A stretch of 64,000 nt of DNA from an uncultured Oscillospiraceae bacterium (GCA_934572465.1 CAKTLG010000001.1:1-64000), one strand, 5' to 3'. Counted from the stretch's first letter, positions 14,202 to 23,955 are shown. Numbers and translations are program-made. The notes: generated from the letters alone by a model not told the origin.

Positions 14202-16346
14202 TCAATAGCGGTCGGCGAACAGGGCGTCGACCAGCACGCTGAGCGACCAGAGCAGCGCGTAGATGAGCACGCTGAGCGGCGTGAGCACGCTGTAGGCGCC
14301 CACGAACGTGAGGTAAAAGGCGAGCAGCGCCGCCGCCGTGGAGGCGAGGAACGAGAGGATCGTGCCGCGCTTTGCCGACCGGCACAGGCGCTTGCTGCCG
14401 AGCACCACCTCGGCATAGGGCATCAGGCCCTCGCGCATGAGCAGAGCATAGGGCCGTCCGCCGCCGCGCTCGGAGAGCGCGAGCCGGGTCGAGAGCTTCG
14501 GATAGACCGCGCGCGCGTCGGTGCCGAACTTACGCTTTAAAAGCGCGGGGGTGATGTTGCCGTCGCGCACGGCGAGCACGGGGGTGATGCGGCTGTGGTG
14601 CAGGGCGTGGAGCGCCCAGTCCACATTCTCCGCCGGCAGGTACTTCATCGCAAAGATCGCAACGAGCGTCCCGTCCACGGCGAGGAAAACGCCGGTCCTG
14701 AGCGTCAGGCTGCGCGGCAGGGTCACGCCCTGTCTGCGCATGAAGCTCAGCGTGCCGAGCAGCACCGTTTCGCCGTGGATGCGGCCGCTGACGCCGCCCT
14801 CCTCGTAGAAGTCCACATCCTCCACCGTCTCGCGGAAGCCCCCGTCGCTTGCAAGGAGGTTGGCAAAGAGCTTATCAAGTCCGCTCTCCGCGGCGTGGAC
14901 CATCGTTGCGGCATAGGAGATGACCTTGCCGCTCTCCTCGCCGAAGACCTTGAGGCCCCCGAGCGTCACGGTGCCTGGCGGAAAGAGATCGCCGTCGGTC
15001 AGAATAACGCAGTTGCTGCGGCGGATGGCGTCCGCGCCGGCAAAGCCCGCCACGGCGCTGCCGCTTTTGGCGAGCCGCGCCGCGATGCGCTGCAAGGGCA
15101 GCGCGCACACCAGCGGGAACGCGAGAAGGTCCGCGCTCGCCAGCAGCACCGAGAGGTTCCATGCCAGCAGAAGCGGCTGCTTCATCTCAAGCGTCGAGAG
15201 CACGGAAAAGGCAAGGCTCGCCATCAGGATCACCGGCAGCAGCACGCTCTGCCAGCGGGAGTAGGGATCGCGGGCATGGGCGCAGTTGGAAAAGCCGGCG
15301 GCGCTGCCGCTGCGCTTGGCTGCGCCCCCCGCCGTCACGGTGACGATATACGGCGCCTCGCCGATGGCGGCGATGCGGAAGGTATCGTACATGCCGCGAA
15401 GCCTGAGGCTTGCGCCCAGCAGCGCGCTGTAGAGCGCGAGCACGGCCACGGCGTGCAGCGGAGCGGCCAGCGCGGCGCGCGCGGGCGAGAAAAAGCGCAT
15501 GGCCGTGTCCGTGAGCGTTGCAAGGCACAAAAGCACCGTAAGCAGCTCCGGCGACACTCTGAGGGCACGCAGCGCGCGAAAGGCGTCGGCAAATACGCGC
15601 CAGGACAGCGCGCAGGCGATCAGCTCCAGCGCGAGATAGGGCAGCGTGTTGAGCAGCGGGTCTTCCATATAGGCCTGCGGCAGCAGCGAAAAGTGCTCGG
15701 CGATCAGCCCGAGCCACATCACGAGCGCCGTGAGTCCCACGGCGCGGCGGCTTTTCACCGCTGCGGAAAGCTGCGCGCGGTAGGAAGCGAGCGTTTCCGA
15801 CGCCGGCGGCTCCGGCGCGTCAAAGATGTCCGGCTCGTCCGGCTCCTCGTCCTCATCCTCCGCCTCCGGCTCGTCATAGAGCTGCTCGGTGTCGCGCATT
15901 TTGCGGCGGGAGAACAGTCCCCGACGCGGCGGCTCGTCGATGATGGCGTCCTCGCGCTCGTCGAGCGCGCTCTCCACCGTCTGGCGCAGCACGTCCTCAA
16001 GGCGCATGGCCCTGGGCGCATCGTCTCCGCCGCCCTCCGCGTCGTCCGGCTCGTCCGGCTCCTCCGGCGCTGCCGCGCCGTCGTCTGCCGCGGCCGGCTT
16101 CATGCCGGGAAAGGGGATGACCGTCCCGCTTTCCGGCGGCCCGCTCCGCTGCGGCGCGGGCGGTTCTCCTTCGGGCGAAAGCGCCGCGTCCCCGGTTTTC
16201 TTCGGCGCGGCGCCCTCGCCGCCGTATTCGGCAAGGATGCTCTCGAGCGAAAACTCCGCGTCCTCGTCCATGCTGCACGCGGTGTTCTTCAGCAGCGCCT
16301 CGGAGTCGGCGAGCGTTTCTTCAAATGCAAGGTCTTTCTGATCCAT
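14202..16346 (-). CDS. P-type-ATPase-like membrane protein lacking catalytic motifs (pseudo-ATPase)
   Basis: 714 residues. The first ~190 are acidic and proline-rich, probably disordered. Then come four hydrophobic helices (about 195-345), a short soluble insert, two helices (about 365-420) and a cytoplasmic region, and a final helix pair. The segment LPLQRIAARLAKSG, GADAIRRSNCVIL then TDGDLFPPGT aligns with the P1B-ATPase stretch that normally ends in DKTGTLT; the phosphorylated Asp motif is lost (near residue 448). The actuator TGE motif and the GDGxND hinge are also missing, while the nucleotide-domain pattern (HAAESGLDKLFANLL, VSGRIHGETVLLGTL) is recognisable. It is probably a non-pumping derivative; its role is unknown. 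It lies 16 bp after rlmB, likely in one operon; RBS AAGGAG. Confidence 0.7.
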   Translation of the reverse strand: MDQKDLAFEETLADSEALLKNTACSMDEDAEFSLESILAEYGGEGAAPKKTGDAALSPEGEPPAPQRSGPPESGTVIPFPGMKPAAADDGAAAPEEPDEPDDAEGGGDDAPRAMRLEDVLRQTVESALDEREDAIIDEPPRRGLFSRRKMRDTEQLYDEPEAEDEDEEPDEPDIFDAPEPPASETLASYRAQLSAAVKSRRAVGLTALVMWLGLIAEHFSLLPQAYMEDPLLNTLPYLALELIACALSWRVFADAFRALRALRVSPELLTVLLCLATLTDTAMRFFSPARAALAAPLHAVAVLALYSALLGASLRLRGMYDTFRIAAIGEAPYIVTVTAGGAAKRSGSAAGFSNCAHARDPYSRWQSVLLPVILMASLAFSVLSTLEMKQPLLLAWNLSVLLASADLLAFPLVCALPLQRIAARLAKSGSAVAGFAGADAIRRSNCVILTDGDLFPPGTVTLGGLKVFGEESGKVISYAATMVHAAESGLDKLFANLLASDGGFRETVEDVDFYEEGGVSGRIHGETVLLGTLSFMRRQGVTLPRSLTLRTGVFLAVDGTLVAIFAMKYLPAENVDWALHALHHSRITPVLAVRDGNITPALLKRKFGTDARAVYPKLSTRLALSERGGGRPYALLMREGLMPYAEVVLGSKRLCRSAKRGTILSFLASTAAALLAFYLTFVGAYSVLTPLSVLIYALLWSLSVLVDALFADRY

Positions 16347-16362
16347 GGTGCTCCTTCTTCAT

Positions 16363-17148
16363 TCATTGCCCAAGGCGCTGGCGCACCGCCTCATAGAGCA
16401 GGATCGCCGCCGCCGCGCTGGCGTTGAGCGACGAGATGCGCCCATTCATCGGGATGCTGACAAGGAAATCGCATTTTTCGCGCACAAGCCTCGTCATGCC
16501 GTCTCCCTCGCTGCCGATGACGATGGCGGCAGGGCCCTTGAGATCCGCGCTGTAGAGCGCCGTCGTGCCCTCGGCGGCGGTGCCGAAGACCCACACGCCC
16601 TCCCTTTGCAGCTGCTCAAGCAGCGCGGGAATGTTCGGCACGCGCGCGACCGGCACGTAGCTCACCGCGCCTGCGCTCGTTTTGGCGACGATGCTCGTAA
16701 GCCCCGCGCTGCGGCGCTTGGGGATGACGACGCCGTGCGCGCCCGCGCACTCGGCGGTGCGGATGATCGCGCCCAGATTATGCGGGTCGGAGATCTCGTC
16801 GCACACGACGATGAGGGGGCTTTCGCCCCTTTCGCGCGCGATGTTCAGAATATCCTCAACGCTCACATATTCGCGCACGCTGGTGAGCGCGATCACGCCC
16901 TGATGGGCGTGCGTGCGGCTCATGAAGTCGAGCTTGCGCTTGTCCGCGTCCACGACGACCACGCCCGCGGCGCGGGCGGTGGAGGCGATGTGGCCGAGCG
17001 TTTTGTCCGTCTCGCCCTTCTGAATGAAGATCTTATCGATGCTCGTGCCCGCGCGCAGCGCCTCGATCACGGCGTTGCGGCCTTCAATGATGCCGTCGGC
17101 CTCCGCGTCCTGCGGCCGGACGTCCTTTTTCCTGTATTCCTTATCCAT
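16363..17148 (-). CDS. rlmB: 23S rRNA (guanosine-2'-O-)-methyltransferase RlmB family
   Basis: SpoU/TrmD-fold methyltransferase of 261 residues. The N-terminal substrate-binding domain (IIEGRNAVIEALRAG, about residues 20-34) precedes the knotted SAM domain, with motif 1 DPHNLGAIIRTAE, motif 2 IVIGSEGDGM and motif 3 IPMNGRISSLNASAA. These fit RlmB (Gm2251-type) best. TrmH-family paralogues are numerous, so the exact nucleotide is inferred. It starts at the ATG after AAGGAGCGAAAAAGCTG and heads the operon with the pseudo-ATPase. Confidence 0.9.
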   Translation of the reverse strand: MDKEYRKKDVRPQDAEADGIIEGRNAVIEALRAGTSIDKIFIQKGETDKTLGHIASTARAAGVVVVDADKRKLDFMSRTHAHQGVIALTSVREYVSVEDILNIARERGESPLIVVCDEISDPHNLGAIIRTAECAGAHGVVIPKRRSAGLTSIVAKTSAGAVSYVPVARVPNIPALLEQLQREGVWVFGTAAEGTTALYSADLKGPAAIVIGSEGDGMTRLVREKCDFLVSIPMNGRISSLNASAAAAILLYEAVRQRLGQ

Positions 17149-17238
17149 CAGCTTTTTCGCTCCTTACGACAGAACTCGACGATGATACAGTGTAACTATA
17201 GCACAGAACGGAGGCAAGATAAAGAGGGGAACGCGGCA

Positions 17239-17260
17239 AAAATTCACCGAAAATTCACCG
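17239..17260. repeat. Perfect 11-bp tandem repeat upstream of ftsH
   Basis: AAAATTCACCG occurs twice with no gap (17239-17249 and 17250-17260), ending 8 bp before the ftsH -35 element. This is a good position for an activator or repressor site, but it matches no operator I know. Confidence 0.5.
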
Positions 17261-17268
17261 CTCTCAGC

Positions 17269-17297
17269 TTGTGCTCCTCTTTTTTGTATGGTATAGT
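17269..17297 (+). promoter_or_regulatory. ftsH promoter
   Basis: TTGTGC (17269-17274), 17 bp, TATAGT (17292-17297), 60 bp before the start. Confidence 0.65.
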
Positions 17298-17356
17298 AGG
17301 GCACAATAAAAAGCGCGGCCCGCCGCGCTTTACTGCTCCGATACAGGAGGAACATC

Positions 17357-19498
17357 ATGGATCAGAACAACAGAAACAGCCGGAACCGCGGCGATAAAAA
17401 CCGCAGCGGCCGCGGCATGTGGTCGATCGTCCTCTGGGCGCTGCTGCTGACGATCGGCGTGAACTACCTCTCGGTGATGCTCGAGCAGGCGCGCAGCGCG
17501 GAAACGTCCTGCGAGATCGCCCACAGCGAGCTGGTCACGCTGGTGGAGGAGGGCAAGGTCAAGGCCATCGAGATCGGCGACGACGTTTACACCATCACGC
17601 CCGTGGACGGCTTTATCTACACCGACGCCGACGGCAGGAGCTACGATCAGGACTACACGCTCTTTACCACCATCATCCCCGCGATGTCGGAAAGCCTGCT
17701 GACGCTGTGCGATGAAAAGGGCGTGGACTATACCAAGCCCTATCAGGCGCCTATTTCGCCGGTGCTGGCCTTCATGATCAGCTACATCCTGCCCACCGTC
17801 CTCATGGTCGGCGCGCTGGTGCTGCTGATGAACGTATTGTCCAAGAAGGCCGGCGGCATGGGCGGCATCGGCGGCATCGGCTCGGTCGGCAAGGCCAACG
17901 CCAAGGTCTATATGGAAAAATCCACCGGCGTCACGTTCCGCGACGTGGCCGGTCAGGACGAGGCGAAGGAATCGCTCGTCGAGATCATCGACTTTCTGCA
18001 CAACCCCGAAAAATACACCGCCATCGGCGCGAAGATCCCCAAGGGCGCGCTGCTGGTCGGCTCCCCGGGCACCGGCAAGACGCTGCTTGCCAAGGCCGTG
18101 GCTGGCGAGGCGAACGTGCCGTTCTTCTCCATCTCCGGCTCCGACTTTGTTGAGATGTTCGTGGGCGTCGGCGCGAGCCGCGTGCGCGACCTCTTTGCAG
18201 AAGCCGCGAAGGTCGCCCCCTGCATCATCTTCATCGACGAGATCGATACCATCGGCAAGTCCCGCGACGGCGGGCGCTTCGGCGGCAACGACGAGCGCGA
18301 GCAGACGCTCAACCAGCTGCTTGCCGAGATGGACGGCTTCGACCCCAGCAAGGGCGTCATCGTCCTCGCCGCGACGAACCGCCCCGAGGTGCTCGACAAG
18401 GCGCTGCTGCGCCCGGGCCGCTTCGACCGCCGCATCACCGTCGACCGCCCGAACCTTGCCGGCCGCCTGGCGACGCTTCAGGTCCACACGCGCGGCATCA
18501 AGCTCGCCGAGGATGTCGATCTCAAGAAGGTCGCGCTTGCGACGGCGGGCTGCGTAGGCGCGGATCTTGCGAACCTTGCCAACGAAGCGGCGCTGCGCGC
18601 CGTGCGCAAGGGACGCAAGCTCGTCACGCAGGAGGATATGCTTGCGGCGTTCGAGTTCGTCATCGCCGGCAGCGAGAAAAAGAACAGCGTCCTCACCGAG
18701 TTTGAAAAGAAGCTCGTCGCCTATCACGAGGTCGGCCACGCGATGGTCGCCTACAAGCAGAAAAACGCCGAGCCCGTGCAGAAGATCACCATCGTCCCGC
18801 ACACCGAGGGCAGCCTTGGCTACACGCTCCTCATGCCCGAGGAGGACAAGACCAATCTGCGCACGCGTGATGAGCTGATGGCGAAGATCGCCGTCTCCAT
18901 GGGCGGCCGCGCCGCCGAGGAGGTCGTGATGAACACGATGACCAACGGCGCCTCGCAGGACATTCAGGAGGCGACGAACATCGCCCGCAGCATGGTCGCC
19001 ATGTACGGCATGAGCGACGAGATCGGCATGGTCGCGCTCGGGTCTGTGCGCAATCAGTACCTCGACGGCGGCTACGGCCTCGACTGCGCGCAGGACACCG
19101 CCGCCATCATGGACCGCGAGGTCAAGCGCATCCTCGACGAGTGCTACAAGGACGCCGTGCAGGTCATCCGCGACAACCGCGAGGACATGGACAAGGTCGT
19201 GGCCTACCTTCTCGAGAAGGAAACGATCACCGGCGGCGAAATGGTCGCCATTCTCGAAGGCCGCGATCCCGCGACCGTCGAGGAGGCCTACGCCTCCACG
19301 CGCAAGAGCGGCGACGGCTTCCGCCCCTCGCAGCCGAATGTGATCGAAGCGCCCGCCAGGCACATTTCCATGACGAGCGAGAAGATCGAGCAGCCGGAGC
19401 CGGACGGTGCGCCCGCGCCGGAGGAGCCTGCGCCGGAAGCGCCGCAGGAGCCGGACGGCGACGCCGGCAAAGCGGACAGCGGCAGCGCCGCGCAGTAA
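17357..19498 (+). CDS. ftsH: ATP-dependent zinc metalloprotease FtsH
   Basis: Membrane-anchored AAA+ protease that degrades misfolded and regulatory membrane proteins. 713 residues. Two membrane segments (about 20-40 and 135-155) flank a small external domain. The AAA+ module has Walker A GSPGTGKT (about 235-242), Walker B IIFIDEID, and the second region of homology [19 protein letters not shown]. The zinc site HEVGH is at about 457-461, with the third ligand Asp in the later [10 protein letters not shown] region. The C-terminal ~60 residues are acidic and Pro/Ala-rich, low complexity and poorly conserved in the family. ATG after CAGGAGGAACATC. It is monocistronic between two terminator-bounded neighbours. 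Confidence 0.97.
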   Translation: MDQNNRNSRNRGDKNRSGRGMWSIVLWALLLTIGVNYLSVMLEQARSAETSCEIAHSELVTLVEEGKVKAIEIGDDVYTITPVDGFIYTDADGRSYDQDYTLFTTIIPAMSESLLTLCDEKGVDYTKPYQAPISPVLAFMISYILPTVLMVGALVLLMNVLSKKAGGMGGIGGIGSVGKANAKVYMEKSTGVTFRDVAGQDEAKESLVEIIDFLHNPEKYTAIGAKIPKGALLVGSPGTGKTLLAKAVAGEANVPFFSISGSDFVEMFVGVGASRVRDLFAEAAKVAPCIIFIDEIDTIGKSRDGGRFGGNDEREQTLNQLLAEMDGFDPSKGVIVLAATNRPEVLDKALLRPGRFDRRITVDRPNLAGRLATLQVHTRGIKLAEDVDLKKVALATAGCVGADLANLANEAALRAVRKGRKLVTQEDMLAAFEFVIAGSEKKNSVLTEFEKKLVAYHEVGHAMVAYKQKNAEPVQKITIVPHTEGSLGYTLLMPEEDKTNLRTRDELMAKIAVSMGGRAAEEVVMNTMTNGASQDIQEATNIARSMVAMYGMSDEIGMVALGSVRNQYLDGGYGLDCAQDTAAIMDREVKRILDECYKDAVQVIRDNREDMDKVVAYLLEKETITGGEMVAILEGRDPATVEEAYASTRKSGDGFRPSQPNVIEAPARHISMTSEKIEQPEPDGAPAPEEPAPEAPQEPDGDAGKADSGSAAQ

Positions 19499-19512
19499 CA
19501 TATAAAGCGCCG

Positions 19513-19547
19513 AAAGCGGCGGTCTCCTCTGGAGACCGCCGCTTTTT
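19513..19547. terminator. Bidirectional terminator, ftsH / GntR gene
   Basis: AAAGCGGCGGTCTCC-TCT-GGAGACCGCCGCTTTTT, a 15-bp perfect stem between convergent genes. Confidence 0.85.
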
Positions 19548-19565
19548 ATCAGGTTCAAAGGCCGC

Positions 19566-20345
19566 TTACCGGTCCACCGTGCGAACAAAGCTCGTCGCGC
19601 CCTTCTGGAAGTGCACGTCCAGCTTCACGCGGTCGGCGCGCATATAGCTCGTGGTGTATTCGTAGGTGTGGCCGTTCTCGGTCGTCGTGCGCCGCTGGTG
19701 GAAGAACGCCGCCGAGCCCGGCGCACAGTTCAGCAGCCCCGCCTCGTGCGGTGCGAGCACGACCGCCTCGTACGTATCAGACGCGGAAAACGGGATCACG
19801 CCCACATGGTAGAGCAGGCTGTAGAAGCTGTGCGTCTCCAGCAGCTCGCGCGTCAGATTCGGGTAGATATACTCAGGATAGTACGACGTTTCGAGGATCA
19901 GCGGCTCGCCGTCAACGTTGCGCACGCGCGTGAAGCGGTAGACCTTCACGCCGTGCTCCAGCCCCATCAGCTCCACGATCTTCGGGCTCGGCGTGATGAC
20001 TGCAAAGTCCACCAGCGTGGACGACGGCGTCTTGCCCAGCTGGGAGATCTCCGTCGTGAACGAATACTGCACGCCCTTGCGCCGCGTGTTCGGGTCGGTG
20101 ACGAACGTCCCCTTGCCGCGCTTGCGCACGACGTAGCCCTCCTCCTCCAGCGCGCCGATGGCCTGACGCACCGTGTTGCGGCTGATGTCGTATGTGCGGC
20201 ACAGCTCCGCCTCGCTCGGCAGCAGGTCGCCCACCTTGAGCGCGCCGGCGGTGATGCTGCGCTTGATGATGCCCATGAGCTGGGAATAGAGAGGGATCTC
20301 ACTGTCGAGCGACAGGGGATTCCTGAGGATCGGATTATCTTCCAT
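19566..20345 (-). CDS. GntR/HutC-family transcriptional regulator
   Basis: 259 residues. The winged helix (about 18-85) contains LPSEAELCRTYDISRNTVRQA and GYVVRKRGKGTFV. A UTRA-type effector domain follows (VYRFTRVRNVDGEPLILETS; YYPEYIYPNL; SFYSLLYHVGV), so it senses a small ligand, by family often a sugar phosphate. The ATG at 20345 follows GGGAGGGTGATCGAC; longer frames reach upstream into the operator region and are unlikely to be translated. Two copies of a dyad overlap its promoter, indicating autorepression. No sugar transporter or enzyme gene is adjacent, so its other targets are elsewhere. Confidence 0.9.
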   Translation of the reverse strand: MEDNPILRNPLSLDSEIPLYSQLMGIIKRSITAGALKVGDLLPSEAELCRTYDISRNTVRQAIGALEEEGYVVRKRGKGTFVTDPNTRRKGVQYSFTTEISQLGKTPSSTLVDFAVITPSPKIVELMGLEHGVKVYRFTRVRNVDGEPLILETSYYPEYIYPNLTRELLETHSFYSLLYHVGVIPFSASDTYEAVVLAPHEAGLLNCAPGSAAFFHQRRTTTENGHTYEYTTSYMRADRVKLDVHFQKGATSFVRTVDR

Positions 20346-20373
20346 GTCGATCACCCTCCCGAAAAATAACGTT

Positions 20374-20416
20374 TTGGAATATTCCAATTGTACCACATAC
20401 TTTTGAAATGTTCCAG
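20374..20416 (-). promoter_or_regulatory. Promoter with paired GntR operators
   Basis: Minus-strand TGGAAC (20415-20410), 17 bp, TACAAT (20392-20387). A perfect 14-bp palindrome TTGGAATATTCCAA (20374-20387) abuts the -10, and an 11/14 match TTGAAATGTTCCAG (20403-20416) covers the -35. Confidence 0.7.
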
Positions 20417-20440
20417 TACATTTTTCCGCTTTTATCATGA

Positions 20441-20470
20441 CAAAAAGGAGGGGGATACCCCTCCTTTTTG
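20441..20470. terminator. BlaR1 gene terminator
   Basis: CAAAAAGGAGGGG-ATA-CCCCTCCTTTTTG just beyond the BlaR1 stop on the minus strand. It resembles the G-rich family-A hairpins in base composition. Confidence 0.75.
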
Positions 20471-20484
20471 TTATGGAACGCCGC

Positions 20485-23400
20485 TCAGTCCAGAATTTCC
20501 TGCGCGCCGGTTTTCAGATTCACGCGCACCGAGCGCGTCACAAGCGGATCGCTCGTGTGTTGGTGCTCAATGTCGTAAACGGCGGTGGTGTAAACATAGC
20601 CGTCGCGGATCGTGAGCGCCGTGTCGGTATAGGTGACGTAGCCGCCGTCCTCTGTGACGGCGCTGCCGTAGAACCAGTCCTTGTCGCCGATCGTCGTAAA
20701 GGTCTTGCCGCCGTTGCTCGAAAGGCGGAGATTATTCGGCGCGGGCGGGGAGAACCGGAGCGTCATCACGACCCAGTCCCCGCTGAAGGCGATGGCGTCG
20801 TAGCCGCTGATCCGCGCGAACAGCTTGCCGTCGGCGTCGTAAAGCTCGGTGATGAACGTGCCCATCGTCGCGCCGCCGGTGTGGTAGCTGAGCGCGACCC
20901 GCCCCTCCGCGACGGACAGCGCCGTTTTGACCGTCGTATTGGTTATGGAATCGACCGGCAGACTGCCGAGCATATCGAAGCCGCCGCCCTCGCGCCAGCG
21001 GCGGAACACGCCGCCTGCGGTGTACCAGAGATAGCCGTCGTGCTCGATGTAGCTGTCCGCGGCGGCGATCAGCGTCTCGCGGCTGACGGAGGCAGTCTCT
21101 GCGGCGGTATCCTCTGCCGTGTCCGCCGCCGCGTCGTACCACGCGAGCATTGCGTCGTAGAGCGTCGCATAGTCGCCATAATTGCCGACCTTGTAGTAGC
21201 GCACATCGTCGCGCTGGTAGAGCATGATATCCGTGCCCTCGAAGAACGCAAAGTGCGAGGAATCGTTATTGCTGGGCCAGAGCGTGAGCGACCGCGCTCC
21301 GTCAGCAGGGGTGAACTCATCATACAGAAGCGCGTAGCTGCACTCGTCAAGCCTGACCGTCGGAGGGACGTTCCGCAGGTCGTGCCAGTCGGTCATGTCG
21401 ATAGCCATCGAGACGTTGCCGTTCGCCGCGAGCTGGAGGTCGGCCTGAAAATCGGAATCGTCCAGCGCGGGATCAGCCGCCGCATGGGCGTCCCAGTTCA
21501 CCGTGAAGCTGTTGACCATCGCTTTGAGCACCTCGGCCTCGCCCTCAACGGCGCGGTCGCGGTTCCAGCCCCACTGGTTCTCCTCGGTGCTGCCGTCAAA
21601 GAGCCAGTGGATCTCAACGAGATAGCAGCCGTTCGGCGCGTCAAAGAGCGTGACGATCGTGTTGCTCATGCCCTCGTGCGTCACAAAGCGCCAGCCCGTG
21701 TCGGTCTTCTCGGCTGTGTAGCCGCCGGATTCCCACTCCGCCTTCGCTTCGTCAAGGCTCTGCTCGAGCTTCTTTGCGTTGAAGTAGGAGCCGGTGTCAT
21801 AGCGCGAGTACCAGAACTCCGTCCCCGGATTGCACGCCCAGGCGGTGATCGGCACATAGAAGTAGTAGCTGCCGTCGCCCGAAATGAGCCGCGCCTCGCA
21901 CTGGTTGGCGCTGCCGTAGCCGTCCGTCTCCGCGCCGCCCAGCAGGTCGGGAATGTACATCTTCGGCAGATCAAGCCCCGCGTAGTCGATGTAGAAGTCG
22001 TGCAGGTAATATTTCAGCTCCTGCCCGTAGCCGCAGCCGTTGTAGAACAGCCCGTCCACGCTGAGATAGGTGCCGATGATCTGATAGCCGGTCTGCTCGC
22101 CGCTGGTATAGCGCAGCGTGGTGAGATAATACGTCCAGCTGTCCCGCAGGTACCCGTCGTCTGTCACGACCTGTCCGCCCACGGGGTCAATAGGATAACC
22201 CGCTTCGTTCGTGGGCTTCATCTCATATTGGAAGTACCACAGCTCGAGCACCGTGCCATCGGGGGAGAGGCCCGCAAGCGAATCGCCCTGTTCGAGCCAC
22301 ACCACGCGCACGTCGTCGATCGTATCTTCGATAACGCCCATGTCGTTGACTCTGACATAGTAGCTCATCGTGCCGCCCTTGAGCTCCTCCACGCGCGCGG
22401 CGGCATAGGCGTCCATCGAGGGATAGAGCGTGCTGTCCTCTTTCTCCAGCCGGAAGATCCAGCGGATGCGCTCCGCGCCGTCCTCAAAGTGATAGCCGAA
22501 GCACAGGTGCAGCGTGCCGTCCTCCTGTTCAAGCAGAAAGACAAGATTCGGCGAGGCCTCGGGGTCCTGCGCGTCAGCGCCGTCCGGCGATCGATAGCGC
22601 CATGCGGTCTTGTTGTCGCCGCGCAGCGCGTCCATGTCAGGAAGCCATGTGCCGTCAAAGTTTTCCTCCGTCAGCGTGATCGACTCCATCGGCATGGAGA
22701 ACACCACACCGCCGCTGTAGGTCAGCGTGACCATGTTGCGCCCGTTTTCGTTCGAGAGCTTAAAGTAAAAGCTGTTCTCGTCAGAGGCGTAGTAGAACGG
22801 CAGAAAGTTCTTTCCGGCTGTAAGCGCTGCATCCTCCGACACGAATACTGCGTTGTAGCGCTCGCCGGCCGCAGAAAACGGGTCTGTCGTCGTCTTTTCG
22901 CCGCCCCAGCCCGTGGCGCAGCCCGCGATGAGCGTCATCGCCAGCACGAGCGCCACGATGCCGAGTCCGCGCTTTTTCTGCGCGCCCAGCACGTTGGAGA
23001 TGCGCCGCTTGAGCCGCTCCACCGTCCCGCCGAAGCAGGTCGTCGCGGGCACGGCCGTGCTCTCGCGCTGCACGGCGGCCAGCAGCGTCCGGCTGTAGTC
23101 CGCGCGCTCGAGCCGTTCCATGCCGTGCGTCGCCGCGCTGTCGCAGGCCAGCTCAATGTCCTCGTCGGCCTGCCGCAGCAGCAGATAGACCATGGGGTCA
23201 AACCAGTGCATCGCGTTCGCCGCCAGCAGCACGAGCTTCGCAAGCATGTCGCGCCGCTTGAGATGGCACAGCTCATGGCGCAGGATAAAGCGCAGCGCGC
23301 GCACGTCGTAGCCCTCGTGCGGCAGCAGCAGCGTCGGGCGGATAACGCCCGTGATCGCGGGCGTCGTCACCGCCTCGCAGACGATCATTTCCGGCGCGCG

Positions 23401-23937
23401 CACCTTCAGCTCCCGCGCCGTCTCGTTCAGCAGCGCCGTGTAGTCCGCGCGCGTCACATCTCTGCGCCAGCGGCGCACCGTGCGCCGGAAGCGCGCGAGC
23501 GCCGTCCCCTGCCAGAGAAGAAAGCCCGCCGCGCCCGCCGCCCAGCACCAGAACAGCACCGTCGTCACGGGGATGTAGCGCGTAGTCTTCAGCTCGGGAT
23601 CCGTCACAGGGCGCGCGTTGATTGCGTTGCGCACCTCCACGCTCGTCTGTCCGCTCCGCTCCGCCATATCGCCGAAAAGGTTGTCCGTGGACATGATGGT
23701 CGTTTTGTCCGTGCCGACAAAGACGGTGTAGTCCTTCGGCTTTTCCACCTGCACCGGCGCATCCTCCACGGAGAAGTCGACCGGCAGCAGCAGAAATACC
23801 GCCAGCGCCAGCCACAGCCAGCAACGCGCCCTTGCGTGGTACCGTTCGCGCCAGAGCGGCTTCGCCGCCAGCATCGCCGCAATGACCACTGCGCCCAACA
23901 GGGAAGTTTTCAGCAAGTTCAGCAGGAATTGCTCCAT
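20485..23937 (-). CDS. BlaR1-type M56 metallopeptidase sensor with a very large C-terminal domain
   Basis: Membrane sensor-protease predicted to cleave or inactivate the BlaI-type repressor encoded just upstream. Helices occur at about residues 10-30, 38-52 and 120-140. The M56 core has HELCH at about 220-224 and the third zinc ligand region DEDIELACD near 258, so the protease looks intact. A further membrane segment (GLGIVALVLAMTLIAGCATG, about 330) is followed by about 800 extracytoplasmic residues, against roughly 250 for the penicillin-binding sensor of classical BlaR1. I find no SxxK...SxN penicillin-binding pattern; the tail reads as repetitive beta-rich segments with many Trp and Tyr. 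The signal sensed is unknown. RBS AAGGAGGACGAC. Confidence 0.85.
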   Translation of the reverse strand: MEQFLLNLLKTSLLGAVVIAAMLAAKPLWRERYHARARCWLWLALAVFLLLPVDFSVEDAPVQVEKPKDYTVFVGTDKTTIMSTDNLFGDMAERSGQTSVEVRNAINARPVTDPELKTTRYIPVTTVLFWCWAAGAAGFLLWQGTALARFRRTVRRWRRDVTRADYTALLNETARELKVRAPEMIVCEAVTTPAITGVIRPTLLLPHEGYDVRALRFILRHELCHLKRRDMLAKLVLLAANAMHWFDPMVYLLLRQADEDIELACDSAATHGMERLERADYSRTLLAAVQRESTAVPATTCFGGTVERLKRRISNVLGAQKKRGLGIVALVLAMTLIAGCATGWGGEKTTTDPFSAAGERYNAVFVSEDAALTAGKNFLPFYYASDENSFYFKLSNENGRNMVTLTYSGGVVFSMPMESITLTEENFDGTWLPDMDALRGDNKTAWRYRSPDGADAQDPEASPNLVFLLEQEDGTLHLCFGYHFEDGAERIRWIFRLEKEDSTLYPSMDAYAAARVEELKGGTMSYYVRVNDMGVIEDTIDDVRVVWLEQGDSLAGLSPDGTVLELWYFQYEMKPTNEAGYPIDPVGGQVVTDDGYLRDSWTYYLTTLRYTSGEQTGYQIIGTYLSVDGLFYNGCGYGQELKYYLHDFYIDYAGLDLPKMYIPDLLGGAETDGYGSANQCEARLISGDGSYYFYVPITAWACNPGTEFWYSRYDTGSYFNAKKLEQSLDEAKAEWESGGYTAEKTDTGWRFVTHEGMSNTIVTLFDAPNGCYLVEIHWLFDGSTEENQWGWNRDRAVEGEAEVLKAMVNSFTVNWDAHAAADPALDDSDFQADLQLAANGNVSMAIDMTDWHDLRNVPPTVRLDECSYALLYDEFTPADGARSLTLWPSNNDSSHFAFFEGTDIMLYQRDDVRYYKVGNYGDYATLYDAMLAWYDAAADTAEDTAAETASVSRETLIAAADSYIEHDGYLWYTAGGVFRRWREGGGFDMLGSLPVDSITNTTVKTALSVAEGRVALSYHTGGATMGTFITELYDADGKLFARISGYDAIAFSGDWVVMTLRFSPPAPNNLRLSSNGGKTFTTIGDKDWFYGSAVTEDGGYVTYTDTALTIRDGYVYTTAVYDIEHQHTSDPLVTRSVRVNLKTGAQEILD

Positions 23938-23955
23938 GTCGTCCTCCTTTTCCGC

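Noticed and set aside
14202-16346. Annotation as a working heavy-metal P-type ATPase.
   Set aside because: The phosphorylated Asp motif, TGE and GDGxND are all missing.
17239-17260. CtsR or CIRCE heat-shock site before ftsH.
   Set aside because: Neither consensus (GGTCAAA repeats or TTAGCACTC-N9-GAGTGCTAA) matches the AAAATTCACCG repeat.
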